From positions 2,728,001 through 2,792,000 of the forward strand of contig NZ_CP110139.1 of NCBI RefSeq assembly GCF_025979885.1: a DNA stretch of 64,000 nt. The letters are read 5' to 3'. The position numbers and the translations under genes are program-made. Source of the DNA: Hymenobacter sp. YIM 151500-1 (GTDB taxonomy: Bacteria > Bacteroidota > Bacteroidia > Cytophagales > Hymenobacteraceae). Shown piece by piece: positions 1-7,982 of the stretch; position 1 is the stretch's first letter, and each line of letters opens with the position of its first letter. The notes beneath the pieces were generated by a model. The model saw nothing but the letters and a program-made list of their open reading frames with translations, searched no databases and had not been told where the DNA came from.

Positions 1-155
1 GGCCTTGAAAGCGACGCACAAACCTCGTCATTTTCATTCATCTTGTGCCTAGCCCGCCCAGATGCTGTTACCAGCTGACTATCCTGTATTTGCCCGGCCG
101 GCGCTGTCGGGCTTTCCATAATAACCGAATACCTGAATACTAGTAGCTTTACCCG
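1..155. other. Leader region without a recognised gene
   Basis: No reading frame or RNA gene that I can support lies here. It may contain the upstream region of the HupE-like gene; the sequence close to its start (TAGCTTTA) only partly resembles the Bacteroidota -7 element TAnnTTTG, so I do not call a promoter. Confidence 0.4.
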
Positions 156-767
156 ATGCTCTCCGTTTTTCAGACCTACCTTCAGCTCGGGTTTCATCAC
201 ATATTTAACCTGCAGGCCTACGACCACCTCGTGTTCCTACTGGCCTTGTGTGCCCCGTACGTGTTGCAGGATTGGCGGCGGGTGGTGGCCCTGGTGACTA
301 GCTTCACGGTGGGCCACTCCATCACGCTGGCCCTGGCTACGCTGGGCTTTGTGCGGTATAACGCCCAGCTGATTGAGCTGCTGATTCCGATTACTATTCT
401 GCTGACTTGCCTGGTCAACCTGGCCCAGGCCGGCAAGGCCAGTGCGCGCCCCGTGAGCCGGCGCCAGCCCGATTTCGTCATTCTGAACCTGCCCAACCTG
501 CTGGCGGCGGGCTTCGGTCTGGTTCACGGCCTGGGCTTTTCCAACTATCTGCGCGAGCTGCTGGGGCGCCAAAATCGCCTGGCCCTGGAGCTGCTCAGCT
601 TCAACTTGGGTGTAGAGCTGGGCCAACTGCTCATCGTTTCGCTTATTCTGCTACTGGGCTTTGTGCTGCTTCGGGTGCTGCAAGTAGCCCGCCGCGACTG
701 GCTGCTGGTTACCAGCGGGGCGGCGCTGGGCATTGCGGTGGTATTGCTCCTGGCTCAGCTGCGCTAG
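156..767 (+). CDS. HupE/UreJ-like membrane protein
   Basis: A 203-residue polytopic membrane protein with about six hydrophobic segments. The HupE/UreJ family is linked to nickel or other metal handling near hydrogenase and urease genes, but Bacteroidota members often stand alone. Family-type histidine positions are visible: GFHH near residue 13, a DH pair near 24, GHS near 53 and HGLGF near 125. No hydrogenase or urease gene is in the window, so a nickel role is only a family inference. It is followed after 164 bases by an M1 peptidase in the same direction. The ATG start leaves a short N-terminus before the first membrane segment. Confidence 0.75.
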   Translation: MLSVFQTYLQLGFHHIFNLQAYDHLVFLLALCAPYVLQDWRRVVALVTSFTVGHSITLALATLGFVRYNAQLIELLIPITILLTCLVNLAQAGKASARPVSRRQPDFVILNLPNLLAAGFGLVHGLGFSNYLRELLGRQNRLALELLSFNLGVELGQLLIVSLILLLGFVLLRVLQVARRDWLLVTSGAALGIAVVLLLAQLR

Positions 768-931
768 CAGCCGCACTCCGCGGAACGGAAGCCTTGAAGT
801 TTGGCGTTTCGGGCGGGCTGCGGGTGCAGCTTTGGCTACAGCGGCTGCGTCTTTTCCGGCCTCGCATCCCACCGGATGCGTATCTTCGCTGCTTTCCTGT
901 TCAGACCTCTTTTCTCCTTCTTCTTCACGGC

Positions 932-3286
932 ATGATGAAGACCTTTTTGTGGGCAGCCAGCCTGGCTGCGCTGCTGGCCGGGCCGGCGCTGGCCCAAAAC
1001 ACCAATTCCGGCACCGACAAGTTTGCTCAGCTGGAAACCCTGCTGCCCACGCCCAACTCCTACCGCACCGCTTCGGGCGCGCCCGGCACCGACTACTGGC
1101 AGCAGCGCGCCGACTACAGCATCCGGGTACGGCTGGACGACGACAAGCAGGCCATCAGCGGCGACGAGGACATTACCTACACCAACCTCTCGCCCGACGT
1201 GCTGACCTACCTCTGGGTGCAGCTCGACCAGAATATCCTGGACAAAAACTCCATTACCACCGCCACCCAAACCGGGCAGATTCAGGACCGGATGCCGTTT
1301 CAGGCGCTGGATTATCTGGTGCGCAGCGACTTTGACGGGGGCTTTAAGATTGCCGAGGTGAAGCTGAAGGGCGGCAAGGCCCTGCCCTACGTCGTCAACC
1401 ACACTATGATGCGCGTGGACCTGCCCACGCCCCTGCGGCCCAAGCAGGCCGTCACGTTCAGCATCCGGTGGAGCTACAACATCAACGACCAGCTCAAGTT
1501 CGTTCAGCGCAGCGGCTACGAATACTTCCCGGAGGACAAAAACTACCTCTACGAAATTGCCCAGTTCTACCCGCGCATGGCCGTGTACTCCGACAACCAA
1601 GGCTGGCAGCACAAGCAGTTTCTAGGCAATGGGGAGTTTGCTCTGCCCTTCGGGGACTACCGCGTGAGCATCACCGTGCCCGCCGACCACGTGGTGGGCG
1701 CCACGGGCGTGCTGCAAAACCCCACCGAAGTGCTCAGCGGCGCCCAGCGCCAGCGCTTGGAGCAAGCCAAAACCGCCAAGCGCCCCGTGCTGATTGTGGC
1801 CCCGGAGGAAGCCGAGCAGGCCGAGAAGGGCCGGGCCAAGGGCACCAAAACCTGGACCTACGCCGCCCGCAACGTGCGCGACTTTGCCTGGGCGTCTAGC
1901 CGCAAGTTTATCTGGGATGCCATGCAGATTCGGCAGGACGGCAAGCCGGTGCTGTGCATGAGCTACTACCCCAAGGAAGGCAACCCGCTCTGGGGCAAGT
2001 ACTCCACCGAAGTGGTGGCCCACACCATCAAGACCTACTCCAAGTACACCATCCCCTACGAGTACCCGGTGGCTATTTCGGTGCACGGGCCGGTGGGCGG
2101 CATGGAGTACCCCATGATTTGCTTCAACGGCGGCCGCCCCGAGAAAGACGGCACCTACTCCGCCGACCGGAAATACGGGATGATTTCGGTGATTATTCAC
2201 GAGGTGGGGCACAACTTCTTCCCCATGATTGTGAATTCCGACGAGCGGCAGTGGACCTGGATGGACGAGGGCCTGAATTCCTTCGTGCAGTTTCTGAGTG
2301 AGCAGGAATGGGAGCGAAACTACCCTTCGCGCCGCGGCGAGCCAGCCAAGATGGTGGACTACATGCGCACGGCCGCCAACCTGCAAAACCCGATTATGAC
2401 CAACTCGGAGTCTGTTTTGCAGCTCGGCAACAACGCCTACGGCAAGCCCGCCACTGGCCTCAACATCCTGCGCGAGACCATCATGGGCCGGCAGCTGTTC
2501 GACTACGCCTTCAAGGAATATGCCCGCCGCTGGGCCTACAAGCACCCCACGCCCGCCGACTTCTTCCGGACCATGGAAGACGCCTCGGGTGTAGACCTAG
2601 ACTGGTTCTGGCGCGGCTGGTTTTACACCACCGAGCACACCGACCTGGTCATCGACGGCGTGAAGTGGTACACGGTGGACTCCAAGAACCCCGAAATTGA
2701 AAACGCCCGCAAGCGGGAGCTGATCAACAAGGCCCCGCAGAGCATTTCGCAGCAGCGCAACCTCCAGGACATTCCGCGCACGCTGGTGGATGAGAAGCCG
2801 GAGCTGAAGGACTTCTACAACTCCTACGACCCGCTGGCCACCACCGACGCCGACCGGCAACGCTACCAGCAGTTTGTGCAGAAGCTGACGCCCGAGCAAC
2901 AAAAGCGCCTGAGCGCCGGCCTGCATTTCTACGAGGTCAGCCTCAAAAACAAGGGCGGCCTCACCATGCCCGTCATCGTGCAGATGACTTATGAGGATGG
3001 CAAACAGGAAGTGGTAAACATTCCGGCCGAAATCTGGCGGCGCAACAACGCCGAAGTCACCAAGGTGTTTGTCACCGAAAAGCCCGTGGTGAGCTTCGTG
3101 CTGGACCCTTTCCAGCAAACCGCCGACACCGACCTGGGCAACAACGCCTGGCCCCAGCGGGCCGTGCCCTCGCGCTTCGAGCTGTTCGAGATGCAGCAGC
3201 GCCCCCAGCCCAACCCCATGCAGCAGCGCAATGCCGCCCAGCAGCCCGCCGGCACCGGCAGCAGCTCAGGCGGCGGGACCAACTAG
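932..3286 (+). CDS. Secreted M1 family metallopeptidase
   Basis: A 784-residue zinc aminopeptidase-like protein. The frame is open upstream to position 407, but the ATG at 932 gives a clear signal peptide (basic MMKT, hydrophobic core, ALAQ cleavage site), so the longer reading is rejected. The zinc site is HEVGH at residues 423-427 with Glu446 in WMDEGLNSF, the M1 spacing HExxH-x18-E. A GGMEY motif, the usual GxMEN-type exopeptidase signature, precedes it. It should act in the periplasm or at the surface, releasing N-terminal residues from peptides. The C-terminal tail is rich in Gln, Asn, Gly and Ser. A transcription terminator follows. Confidence 0.9.
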   Translation: MMKTFLWAASLAALLAGPALAQNTNSGTDKFAQLETLLPTPNSYRTASGAPGTDYWQQRADYSIRVRLDDDKQAISGDEDITYTNLSPDVLTYLWVQLDQNILDKNSITTATQTGQIQDRMPFQALDYLVRSDFDGGFKIAEVKLKGGKALPYVVNHTMMRVDLPTPLRPKQAVTFSIRWSYNINDQLKFVQRSGYEYFPEDKNYLYEIAQFYPRMAVYSDNQGWQHKQFLGNGEFALPFGDYRVSITVPADHVVGATGVLQNPTEVLSGAQRQRLEQAKTAKRPVLIVAPEEAEQAEKGRAKGTKTWTYAARNVRDFAWASSRKFIWDAMQIRQDGKPVLCMSYYPKEGNPLWGKYSTEVVAHTIKTYSKYTIPYEYPVAISVHGPVGGMEYPMICFNGGRPEKDGTYSADRKYGMISVIIHEVGHNFFPMIVNSDERQWTWMDEGLNSFVQFLSEQEWERNYPSRRGEPAKMVDYMRTAANLQNPIMTNSESVLQLGNNAYGKPATGLNILRETIMGRQLFDYAFKEYARRWAYKHPTPADFFRTMEDASGVDLDWFWRGWFYTTEHTDLVIDGVKWYTVDSKNPEIENARKRELINKAPQSISQQRNLQDIPRTLVDEKPELKDFYNSYDPLATTDADRQRYQQFVQKLTPEQQKRLSAGLHFYEVSLKNKGGLTMPVIVQMTYEDGKQEVVNIPAEIWRRNNAEVTKVFVTEKPVVSFVLDPFQQTADTDLGNNAWPQRAVPSRFELFEMQQRPQPNPMQQRNAAQQPAGTGSSSGGGTN

Positions 3287-3287
3287 C

Positions 3288-3320
3288 TCGTCATTCCGAG
3301 CAGAGCGACGAATCTGAGTT
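3288..3320 (+). repeat. Dispersed repeat unit, CATTCCGAGC family
   Basis: The unit begins with GTCATTCCGAGC and ends with GAATCTGAGTT. Related units occur at 23654-23690 and, as an inverted pair, at 61890-62065. This copy has no inverted partner nearby and lies directly after the M1 peptidase stop codon. Confidence 0.7.
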
Positions 3321-3330
3321 GACCACAACG

Positions 3331-3363
3331 AAAGCCCCGGACGCTTCGGCATCCGGGGCTTTT
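3331..3363 (+). terminator. Rho-independent terminator after M1 peptidase
   Basis: An inverted repeat AAAGCCCCGGA / TCCGGGGCTTTT encloses a ten-base loop and ends in a short T run. It sits 45 bases after the peptidase stop. Confidence 0.8.
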
Positions 3364-3392
3364 GCGTAATTTGAAAAGCAAACCTCACCGCT

Positions 3393-3647
3393 ATGAGCAT
3401 TAACTGGCGCGACCGTATCCACTCCGACCCGGCTATTCTGCTGGGCAAGCCGGTGATTAAGGGCACCCGCATTTCGGTGGAGCTGCTGCTGAACTGGCTT
3501 GCCAACGGCTGGACAGAGACCGAAATATTTGAGAGCTATCCACACATCACCCGCGAAGACCTGCAAGCCATGTTTGCCTTTTTAGCTGAGATGAATCAGC
3601 AGGCACTTGGAGTTCCGGCCGATTCCTCTGTACGACAGTCAGCTTAA
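3393..3647 (+). CDS. DUF433 domain protein (VapB-like antitoxin)
   Basis: An 84-residue protein matching the DUF433 family: an N-terminal DPxxxxGKPVIKGTRI motif (here SDPAILLGKPVIKGTRIS) followed by a helical DNA-binding-like part with YPHITREDLQA. In this family such proteins are usually paired with a downstream DUF5615 PIN-like protein and are thought to act as antitoxin and autorepressor. The pairing is seen here: the partner begins at 3650, two bases after this stop, but carries two in-frame stop codons. This gene is therefore likely an orphan antitoxin in this strain. Confidence 0.85.
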   Translation: MSINWRDRIHSDPAILLGKPVIKGTRISVELLLNWLANGWTETEIFESYPHITREDLQAMFAFLAEMNQQALGVPADSSVRQSA

Positions 3648-3649
3648 TA

Positions 3650-4006
3650 ATGCAGTTGCTTACAGACGAGAACTTTCCACTGACTAGTGTGAGGTTGTTG
3701 CGGCAAGCGGGGTACGATGTACTGGCTATTCAAGAGAGTAATCCTGGAATAGCTAATATAACTGTGTTAGCTTAGGCTGTAGCCGAAAGCCGAATTCTTC
3801 TCACGTTTGACCGTGATTATGGTGAGTTGATATATCGTCACCGGGGGCCTGCTCCGCCAGCTATCCTGTATTTTCGGTGAGGTCCGTACACTGCAAACGA
3901 ACTGGCACAGGCCGTCCTTTCTATATTAAAAGGCTCGCCAACCGATTTATTAGGCCATTTCGTTATTCTCACTCCTCAAAGCGTTCGGCGTAAACCTCTA
4001 CCTTAA
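3650..4006 (+). pseudogene. Broken DUF5615 PIN-like toxin
   Basis: Reading from the ATG at 3650 gives 118 codons in one frame with two internal stops, TAG at 3773-3775 and TGA at 3878-3880, ending at TAA 4004-4006. The translation has the family marks: LLTDENFP near the N-terminus, RQAGYDV, then TFDRDYGEL in the middle and LGHFVILTP near the end. Both stops are one transition away from sense codons (CAG to TAG, CGA to TGA). PIN-like DUF5615 proteins are predicted ribonucleases, so loss of function with the antitoxin kept is plausible decay. Sequencing error is possible but would need two independent errors; readthrough is unlikely. Confidence 0.85.
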
Positions 4007-4016
4007 CTTTCATTCT

Positions 4017-4391
4017 ATGGGAATTCTCGACGGCCTCCTGGGCAATGCCTCCGAAAGCGACGCCCAAACCATTCAGCTCGAACTCAGCCAGCTGCTCGCG
4101 CCCGGCGAAACCGTGCGCGGCGCCTACGCCGTTATCCGCGACCTGCTGGTGTTTACCACCAAACGCCTGATTCTGGTGGACAAGCAGGGCGTAACGGGCA
4201 AGAAGCGGGAGTACGTGAGCATCCCGTACCGCAGCGTCGAGCGGTTCTCGATGGAGACGACCGGCCACTTTGACCTAGACGCGGAGCTGAAAATTTGGGT
4301 GCGGGGGCAAGCGGACCCCATCAGCAAGAGCTTCCGCAACGACAAAGCCATTCACGACGTGTACCGCGCGCTGAGCGAGTATGCGCTATAA
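4017..4391 (+). CDS. Bacterial PH-domain protein (YokE-like)
   Basis: A 124-residue cytosolic protein with a bacterial pleckstrin-homology-like fold. The typical YokE/DUF1696 features are present: LLAPGETVRGAYAVIRD, then FTTKRLILVDKQG, then SIPYRSVERFSMET and a final amphipathic helix. There is no signal peptide or membrane segment. The function of the family is poorly defined; some members bind lipids or proteins. It starts 10 bases after the toxin relic, is a single gene by appearance, and faces the type II NADH dehydrogenase across a shared terminator. Confidence 0.85.
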   Translation: MGILDGLLGNASESDAQTIQLELSQLLAPGETVRGAYAVIRDLLVFTTKRLILVDKQGVTGKKREYVSIPYRSVERFSMETTGHFDLDAELKIWVRGQADPISKSFRNDKAIHDVYRALSEYAL

Positions 4392-4430
4392 AGCAACGAC
4401 CCCGAAGTATAACTACGGGGTCGTTGCTTT
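4390..4430. terminator. Bidirectional terminator between convergent genes
   Basis: AAAGCAACGACCCCG pairs with CGGGGTCGTTGCTTT around an 11-base loop. It begins on the stop codon of the PH gene and serves the convergent dehydrogenase gene as well, since A and T runs flank the stem. Confidence 0.85.
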
Positions 4431-4446
4431 CACGGGGTTTTCTGCT

Positions 4447-5829
4447 CTACCCGCCTACCACCGGCGCATCGGGTGCAGGTACCGAGGGATTGTACTGAGG
4501 AGTGGAGGTTTGCTGCTCGGCTTTGCGCTTACCAGGCGCATCTTTCACGTCATTGCGCTTGTAGGGGCGGATGATGAGGCGCAGGGCTTTGTCGGAGCTG
4601 AAGTAGCTGATGGCCCAGCCCACCAGCGTCACGGCCTTGTTGCGGAAGCCTACCAGCGTCATCAAGTGCACGAACAGCCAAGTCAGCCAGCCCAGAAAGC
4701 CACCGAAGTGCCGGTCGCCGGGCAGGTCGACCACCGCGCGGTTGCGGCCTACGATGGCCATGCTGCCCTTGTTGAAGTATTTGAACGGCTTCAGTGCCTC
4801 GCCGGCCAGCAGGCGTTTGAAGTTATCGGCCAGCTGCTCAGCTTGCTGAATAGCTACGGGTGCCAGCATGGGGTAGCCGCGGGGCATTTCGTCGGTTGCC
4901 ATATTGGCCACGTCGCCAATGGCGTACACGTTGGAGAAGCCCACCACGCGGTTCACGGTGTCCACGTTGATGCGCTTGTTGCGAGCTACCACCTGTTCGG
5001 GCAAGCCCTGTACGGCGGCGCCGTTCACGCCGGCGGCCCAAATCAGGTTTTCAGTGCGAATAAACTCAGTGTCCGACACATAGGCCTTGCAGTCCTCGAA
5101 CCGCTTCACCGACGTGTTCAGGCGCACATGAATGCCCATTTCTTCGAGGTATTCCTTGGCTTTTTCCTGAGCGTATTTCGACATGGGCCCCAGCACCTCG
5201 GCCCCGGCTTCGACCAGGTAGATTTCCATCTTCTTCAGGTCCAGCTCGGGGTAGTCTTTGGGCAGCACATCCTTGCGCATCTCGGCCAGGGAACCGCAGA
5301 TTTCGACGCCCGTGGGGCCACCACCTACCACTACCACGTTCATCAGGGCCTGGCGGGCGCCGGGGTCGGAAGTGAGCAGGGCCTTCTCGAAGTTCTGGAA
5401 CAGGTAGCTCCGCAGGTTCAGGGCATTAGGAATGCTCTTGATTTGCATGGCATTACGCTCAATGCTTTCCAGCCCGAAGAAGTTGGTGAGTGAGCCGGTA
5501 GCAATGACGAGATGGTCGTAGCGAATGTCGCCGATGTTGGTCACGACCGTGTTCCGGTCGGGGTCGACGCGCTGCACGTCGGCCATGCGGTAGAAGAAGT
5601 TCTGCTGGCCGGCGAAGATTTTGCGGATGGGGTAGGCAATACTGTCGGCTTCCAGGGCACCGGTGGCCACCTGGTACAGCAGGGGTTGGAAGTTGTGGTA
5701 GTTGTTACGGTCGATGACGACCACCTGCACGGGCGCGTCGGCCAGGTCTTTGGCCAGCCGGAGCCCGGCAAAACCGCACCCAATAATAACGATGCGGGGC
5801 TGGGAGGTAACCGGAAGATTGGTATCCAT
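4447..5829 (-). CDS. ndh: Type II NADH:quinone oxidoreductase
   Basis: A 460-residue FAD-dependent NDH-2. It oxidises NADH and passes electrons to quinone without pumping protons, as a single-subunit membrane-attached enzyme. The first dinucleotide site is IIGCGFAG near residues 15-22; a second, VVVVGGGPTGVE, lies mid-protein; AIGDVAN marks the FAD-binding C-terminal motif. The frame continues upstream to 5991 without homology, so I take the ATG at 5829 just before the FAD fold. The C-terminal part has amphipathic hydrophobic helices (WLTWLFVHLMTLVG) for membrane binding. The proton-pumping complex I is encoded 9 kb away, so the cell appears to have both entry routes. Confidence 0.9.
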   Translation of the reverse strand: MDTNLPVTSQPRIVIIGCGFAGLRLAKDLADAPVQVVVIDRNNYHNFQPLLYQVATGALEADSIAYPIRKIFAGQQNFFYRMADVQRVDPDRNTVVTNIGDIRYDHLVIATGSLTNFFGLESIERNAMQIKSIPNALNLRSYLFQNFEKALLTSDPGARQALMNVVVVGGGPTGVEICGSLAEMRKDVLPKDYPELDLKKMEIYLVEAGAEVLGPMSKYAQEKAKEYLEEMGIHVRLNTSVKRFEDCKAYVSDTEFIRTENLIWAAGVNGAAVQGLPEQVVARNKRINVDTVNRVVGFSNVYAIGDVANMATDEMPRGYPMLAPVAIQQAEQLADNFKRLLAGEALKPFKYFNKGSMAIVGRNRAVVDLPGDRHFGGFLGWLTWLFVHLMTLVGFRNKAVTLVGWAISYFSSDKALRLIIRPYKRNDVKDAPGKRKAEQQTSTPQYNPSVPAPDAPVVGG

Positions 5830-5928
5830 ACAAGGAAAAGCGCGGGCCGCCCGCGGCGGCGTGCTACGGCAACAGTGCCAAAAATTCTGTACAGAAAAAC
5901 CGCCGCACAGGTTTCCTTTTTTACTCGA

Positions 5929-6183
5929 GGTGAGTGGTGATGAAGTGATGAGGTGACAAATAGAACGGTCATGCTGAGCTTGTCGAAGCATCTCGCGTGC
6001 TGACGTTGTGGTGGTCTTGTCCTGCTGAGCTTACCGAAGCATCTCTACCGCTCCATCCTCACGATTGAGATTAGCCCGCGGTAGAGATGCTTCGACTTCG
6101 CCTCCGGCTGCGCGGACGCCAGATGAAGCATAACGGTCTTCCTGTCACTACTCACCACCTCACCATTCACCTCATCACCTCAA
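5929..6183. repeat. Composite inverted repeat, CATGCTGAGC family
   Basis: This fills most of the 354-base gap between the dehydrogenase and the next gene; no gene is seen in it. Outer arms are low-complexity (GAGGTGAGTGGTGATG and, inverted, CACCTCATCACCTC). Inside are units with GTCATGCTGAGC and GTCGAAGCATCTC and their inverted copy near 6085-6135. Its right edge abuts the stop codon of the minus-strand gene at 6184. Confidence 0.75.
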
Positions 6184-6885
6184 CTAATAATCCTCCCCTT
6201 CTTTCTTCTTGAACTCGCCGTTTTTCACTTGCTTAATCAGCTGTAGCCAGCTGAAGGGGTTAAGCAAGGGGTTGTTGGTGTAGGGGTTGGGAGCCGTGCC
6301 CATGCGGCGCTGCTGGTCGAGCTGCTGGCTTTGCAAGGTTTGGCGGTAGTTGCCCATGCTCGTCACGGGCGCATTGTTGAAGATGCGGCGCATGATCTGC
6401 TCGTTCAGGTTGTCGGCGGCAGACGAGCCGCGCTCCTTGGGCAGCTTCAGGGCCAGAAAGGCCTGTTTGAACTCCTTTTCGGTGGCGTAGGGGAAGATGC
6501 GGATTTCGGGCAGCACGGTGGCATCTTCCTTGAGCTGCACAATGACCGAATAGCTCTGGCGCGGATAGTCAGGCGGAATAACGACGTACTGGTTGCGGTA
6601 GCCGAGGCTGCGAATCACGATACTGTCGCCGGCCAGCACGGGCAGGGAGAAGTAGCCGTAAGCATTGGTGGCGGTGCCGCGGCCGGCTTTGGGCACAAAC
6701 ACAGCTGCGCCCGGCACGCCCAGCAGCGAGTCGCCGGTGGCCACGATGCCGGTGAACTGCACCACCCGGCGCTGCCCCTGGGCCACGGCCCGGCCGGGCG
6801 CCAGCAGCCCCAGGGCTACGGCCAGCACAACCAGCAGCAGCCACCCCGAAAAATAAACGCGAATCTTAGCAGACATACAAGGCAT
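6184..6885 (-). CDS. Exported carboxypeptidase-like regulatory domain protein
   Basis: A protein of up to 233 residues with a signal peptide (hydrophobic run SGWLLLVVLAVALGLL, then AVAQG). Residues about 40-120 form a CarboxypepD_reg-like beta-sandwich: VQFTGIVATGDSLLGVPGAAVFV, GTATNAYGYFSLPV, then a GDSIVIRSLGYRNQYV strand. The rest is Gln-rich with no recognised fold. Such domains are common at the start of Bacteroidota outer-membrane proteins; here no barrel follows, so it is probably periplasmic or surface-exposed. The start may be the first ATG or the ATG three codons in (6876); both keep the signal peptide. Confidence 0.75.
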   Translation of the reverse strand: MPCMSAKIRVYFSGWLLLVVLAVALGLLAPGRAVAQGQRRVVQFTGIVATGDSLLGVPGAAVFVPKAGRGTATNAYGYFSLPVLAGDSIVIRSLGYRNQYVVIPPDYPRQSYSVIVQLKEDATVLPEIRIFPYATEKEFKQAFLALKLPKERGSSAADNLNEQIMRRIFNNAPVTSMGNYRQTLQSQQLDQQRRMGTAPNPYTNNPLLNPFSWLQLIKQVKNGEFKKKEGEDY

Positions 6886-6988
6886 TACGGACTACAAACA
6901 TACGGCACTTTCGGGGCCGCTACCGGGTTTGACGTAAATTCGGGCCGGCCTACCCCAGGCCGGCATTGTTCCAGCCTTTCCGCCAAAG

Positions 6989-7387
6989 ATGCGCCTGAAA
7001 CACTTTACCGTTGCATTCGGCCAGCAACTCTTTAAAGCCCTGGGCGACGAAAGCCGGGTGCGCATCCTGCACCTGCTTTGGCGCAACCAGGAAATGTGCA
7101 TCTCGGACCTGGAACAGGTGCTCGACTTCACCCAAACCAAAACCTCGCGCCAGCTGGGCTACCTGAAAAATGCCGGCTTGGTCAGCTTCCGGCGGCTCGA
7201 CAACTGGGTGTTTTACTTCATAAAGGAAGAAGCCCAGGACTTCGTTCAGCAGCTGCTCGGCTACATGGAGCGTGACCCGCAGCTGGTGCACGACCAGAAG
7301 ATCTACCAAACCCTCTGGTCGAACCGGGAGCTGGCCGCGTATAAGCTCCAGAGCCGCCGCTGGACCGGCGCCGCCGAGGTGCGCTGA
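6989..7387 (+). CDS. ArsR family HTH transcriptional regulator
   Basis: A 132-residue winged-helix repressor. The fold is seen as FKALGDESRVRILHLLW, then CISDLEQVLDFTQTKTSRQL (recognition helix), then YLKNAGLVSFRRLDNWVFYF (wing). It has one cysteine in the region where metal-sensing ArsR proteins carry CxC, so I see no canonical metal site, and the inducer is unknown. It reads toward a ferredoxin-like gene 44 bases downstream, which may be co-transcribed. Confidence 0.85.
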   Translation: MRLKHFTVAFGQQLFKALGDESRVRILHLLWRNQEMCISDLEQVLDFTQTKTSRQLGYLKNAGLVSFRRLDNWVFYFIKEEAQDFVQQLLGYMERDPQLVHDQKIYQTLWSNRELAAYKLQSRRWTGAAEVR

Positions 7388-7431
7388 CGCTAGCCGTTTT
7401 TTCGTGTCTGATTCTGATTCTGTATTATTCT

Positions 7432-7758
7432 GTGAAACCTGTTGCTGCCATTACCCGCATTTTCGTCTGCAATGCCCAGAAAAGTGAAGTGGGCCGCGAC
7501 GTTGCCAAGGCTTTAAAGCTCGAACTGAAGAAGCAAGGGCTGAAACAGGTGCTGCTGAGTGGCGAAAAGCACAAAACCCGCGTGCAAACCTGCAACTGCC
7601 TCGACCTCTGCAAGCACTGCAAGAAAGGCTCCGGCGCGGCCCTCATCATCTACCCCGGAGGCACCGTGTACGGCGACGTAAAACCCAAAGACGCCCCCGA
7701 CATCGTGCGTGAGCACCTGGCCGAAGGCCGCCCCGTAGAACACCTGCGTCTGGAGTAG
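7432..7758 (+). CDS. Thioredoxin-like [2Fe-2S] ferredoxin domain protein
   Basis: A 108-residue protein starting at GTG (7432). It resembles stand-alone (2Fe-2S) ferredoxins of thioredoxin fold: a first cysteine in IFVCNAQK near residue 13 and a cluster TCNCLDLCKHCKKG in the middle, followed by ALIIYPGGTVYGDVKP and a final VREHLAEGRPV helix. The family is a probable electron carrier; partners are unknown. The spare cysteines make exact cluster ligands uncertain. It follows the ArsR-like gene and could be regulated by it. Confidence 0.8.
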   Translation: MKPVAAITRIFVCNAQKSEVGRDVAKALKLELKKQGLKQVLLSGEKHKTRVQTCNCLDLCKHCKKGSGAALIIYPGGTVYGDVKPKDAPDIVREHLAEGRPVEHLRLE

Positions 7759-7805
7759 TAGGTATACTTGTGTACGTTGAGGTGTGTACTGACGCCAGAA
7801 GCCAA

Positions 7806-7980
7806 CCGTCCTGCTGAGCCCCGTGAAGCATCTCTCCCGCTGGCTAACCTCAATCGTGCAGACGAAGCAGTTTCAGCAACGAAACGGTAGAGATGCTTCG
7901 ACTCCGCTCAGCAGGACGGGCTACTTGTTACCTGTCACCTCCTCACTATTTACTTTATCACTTCTTCACCTCATCACTCC
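7806..7980. repeat. Composite inverted repeat, CATGCTGAGC family
   Basis: An inverted pair of units (GTCCTGCTGAGC... and ...CGCTCAGCAGGAC) at about 7806-7845 and 7885-7920 flanks a variable centre. A pyrimidine-rich arm (TTACCTGTCACCTCCTCAC) then runs up to the start of the YjjG-like gene. No gene is seen in the 224-base gap. Confidence 0.7.
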
Positions 7981-7982
7981 CC

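Noticed and set aside
407..931. N-terminal extension of the M1 peptidase frame
   Set aside because: It overlaps the HupE-like gene in another frame and precedes a clear signal peptide at 932.
3650..4006. Recoding of TAG/TGA in the DUF5615 frame
   Set aside because: The window's genes use TAG and TGA as ordinary stops (for example nuoM and the LuxR regulator), and no recoding signal is visible.
4381..5493. Long plus-strand frame of 370 codons
   Set aside because: It lies antisense within the type II NADH dehydrogenase and has the His/Gly/Val-rich composition of a shadow frame in GC-rich DNA.
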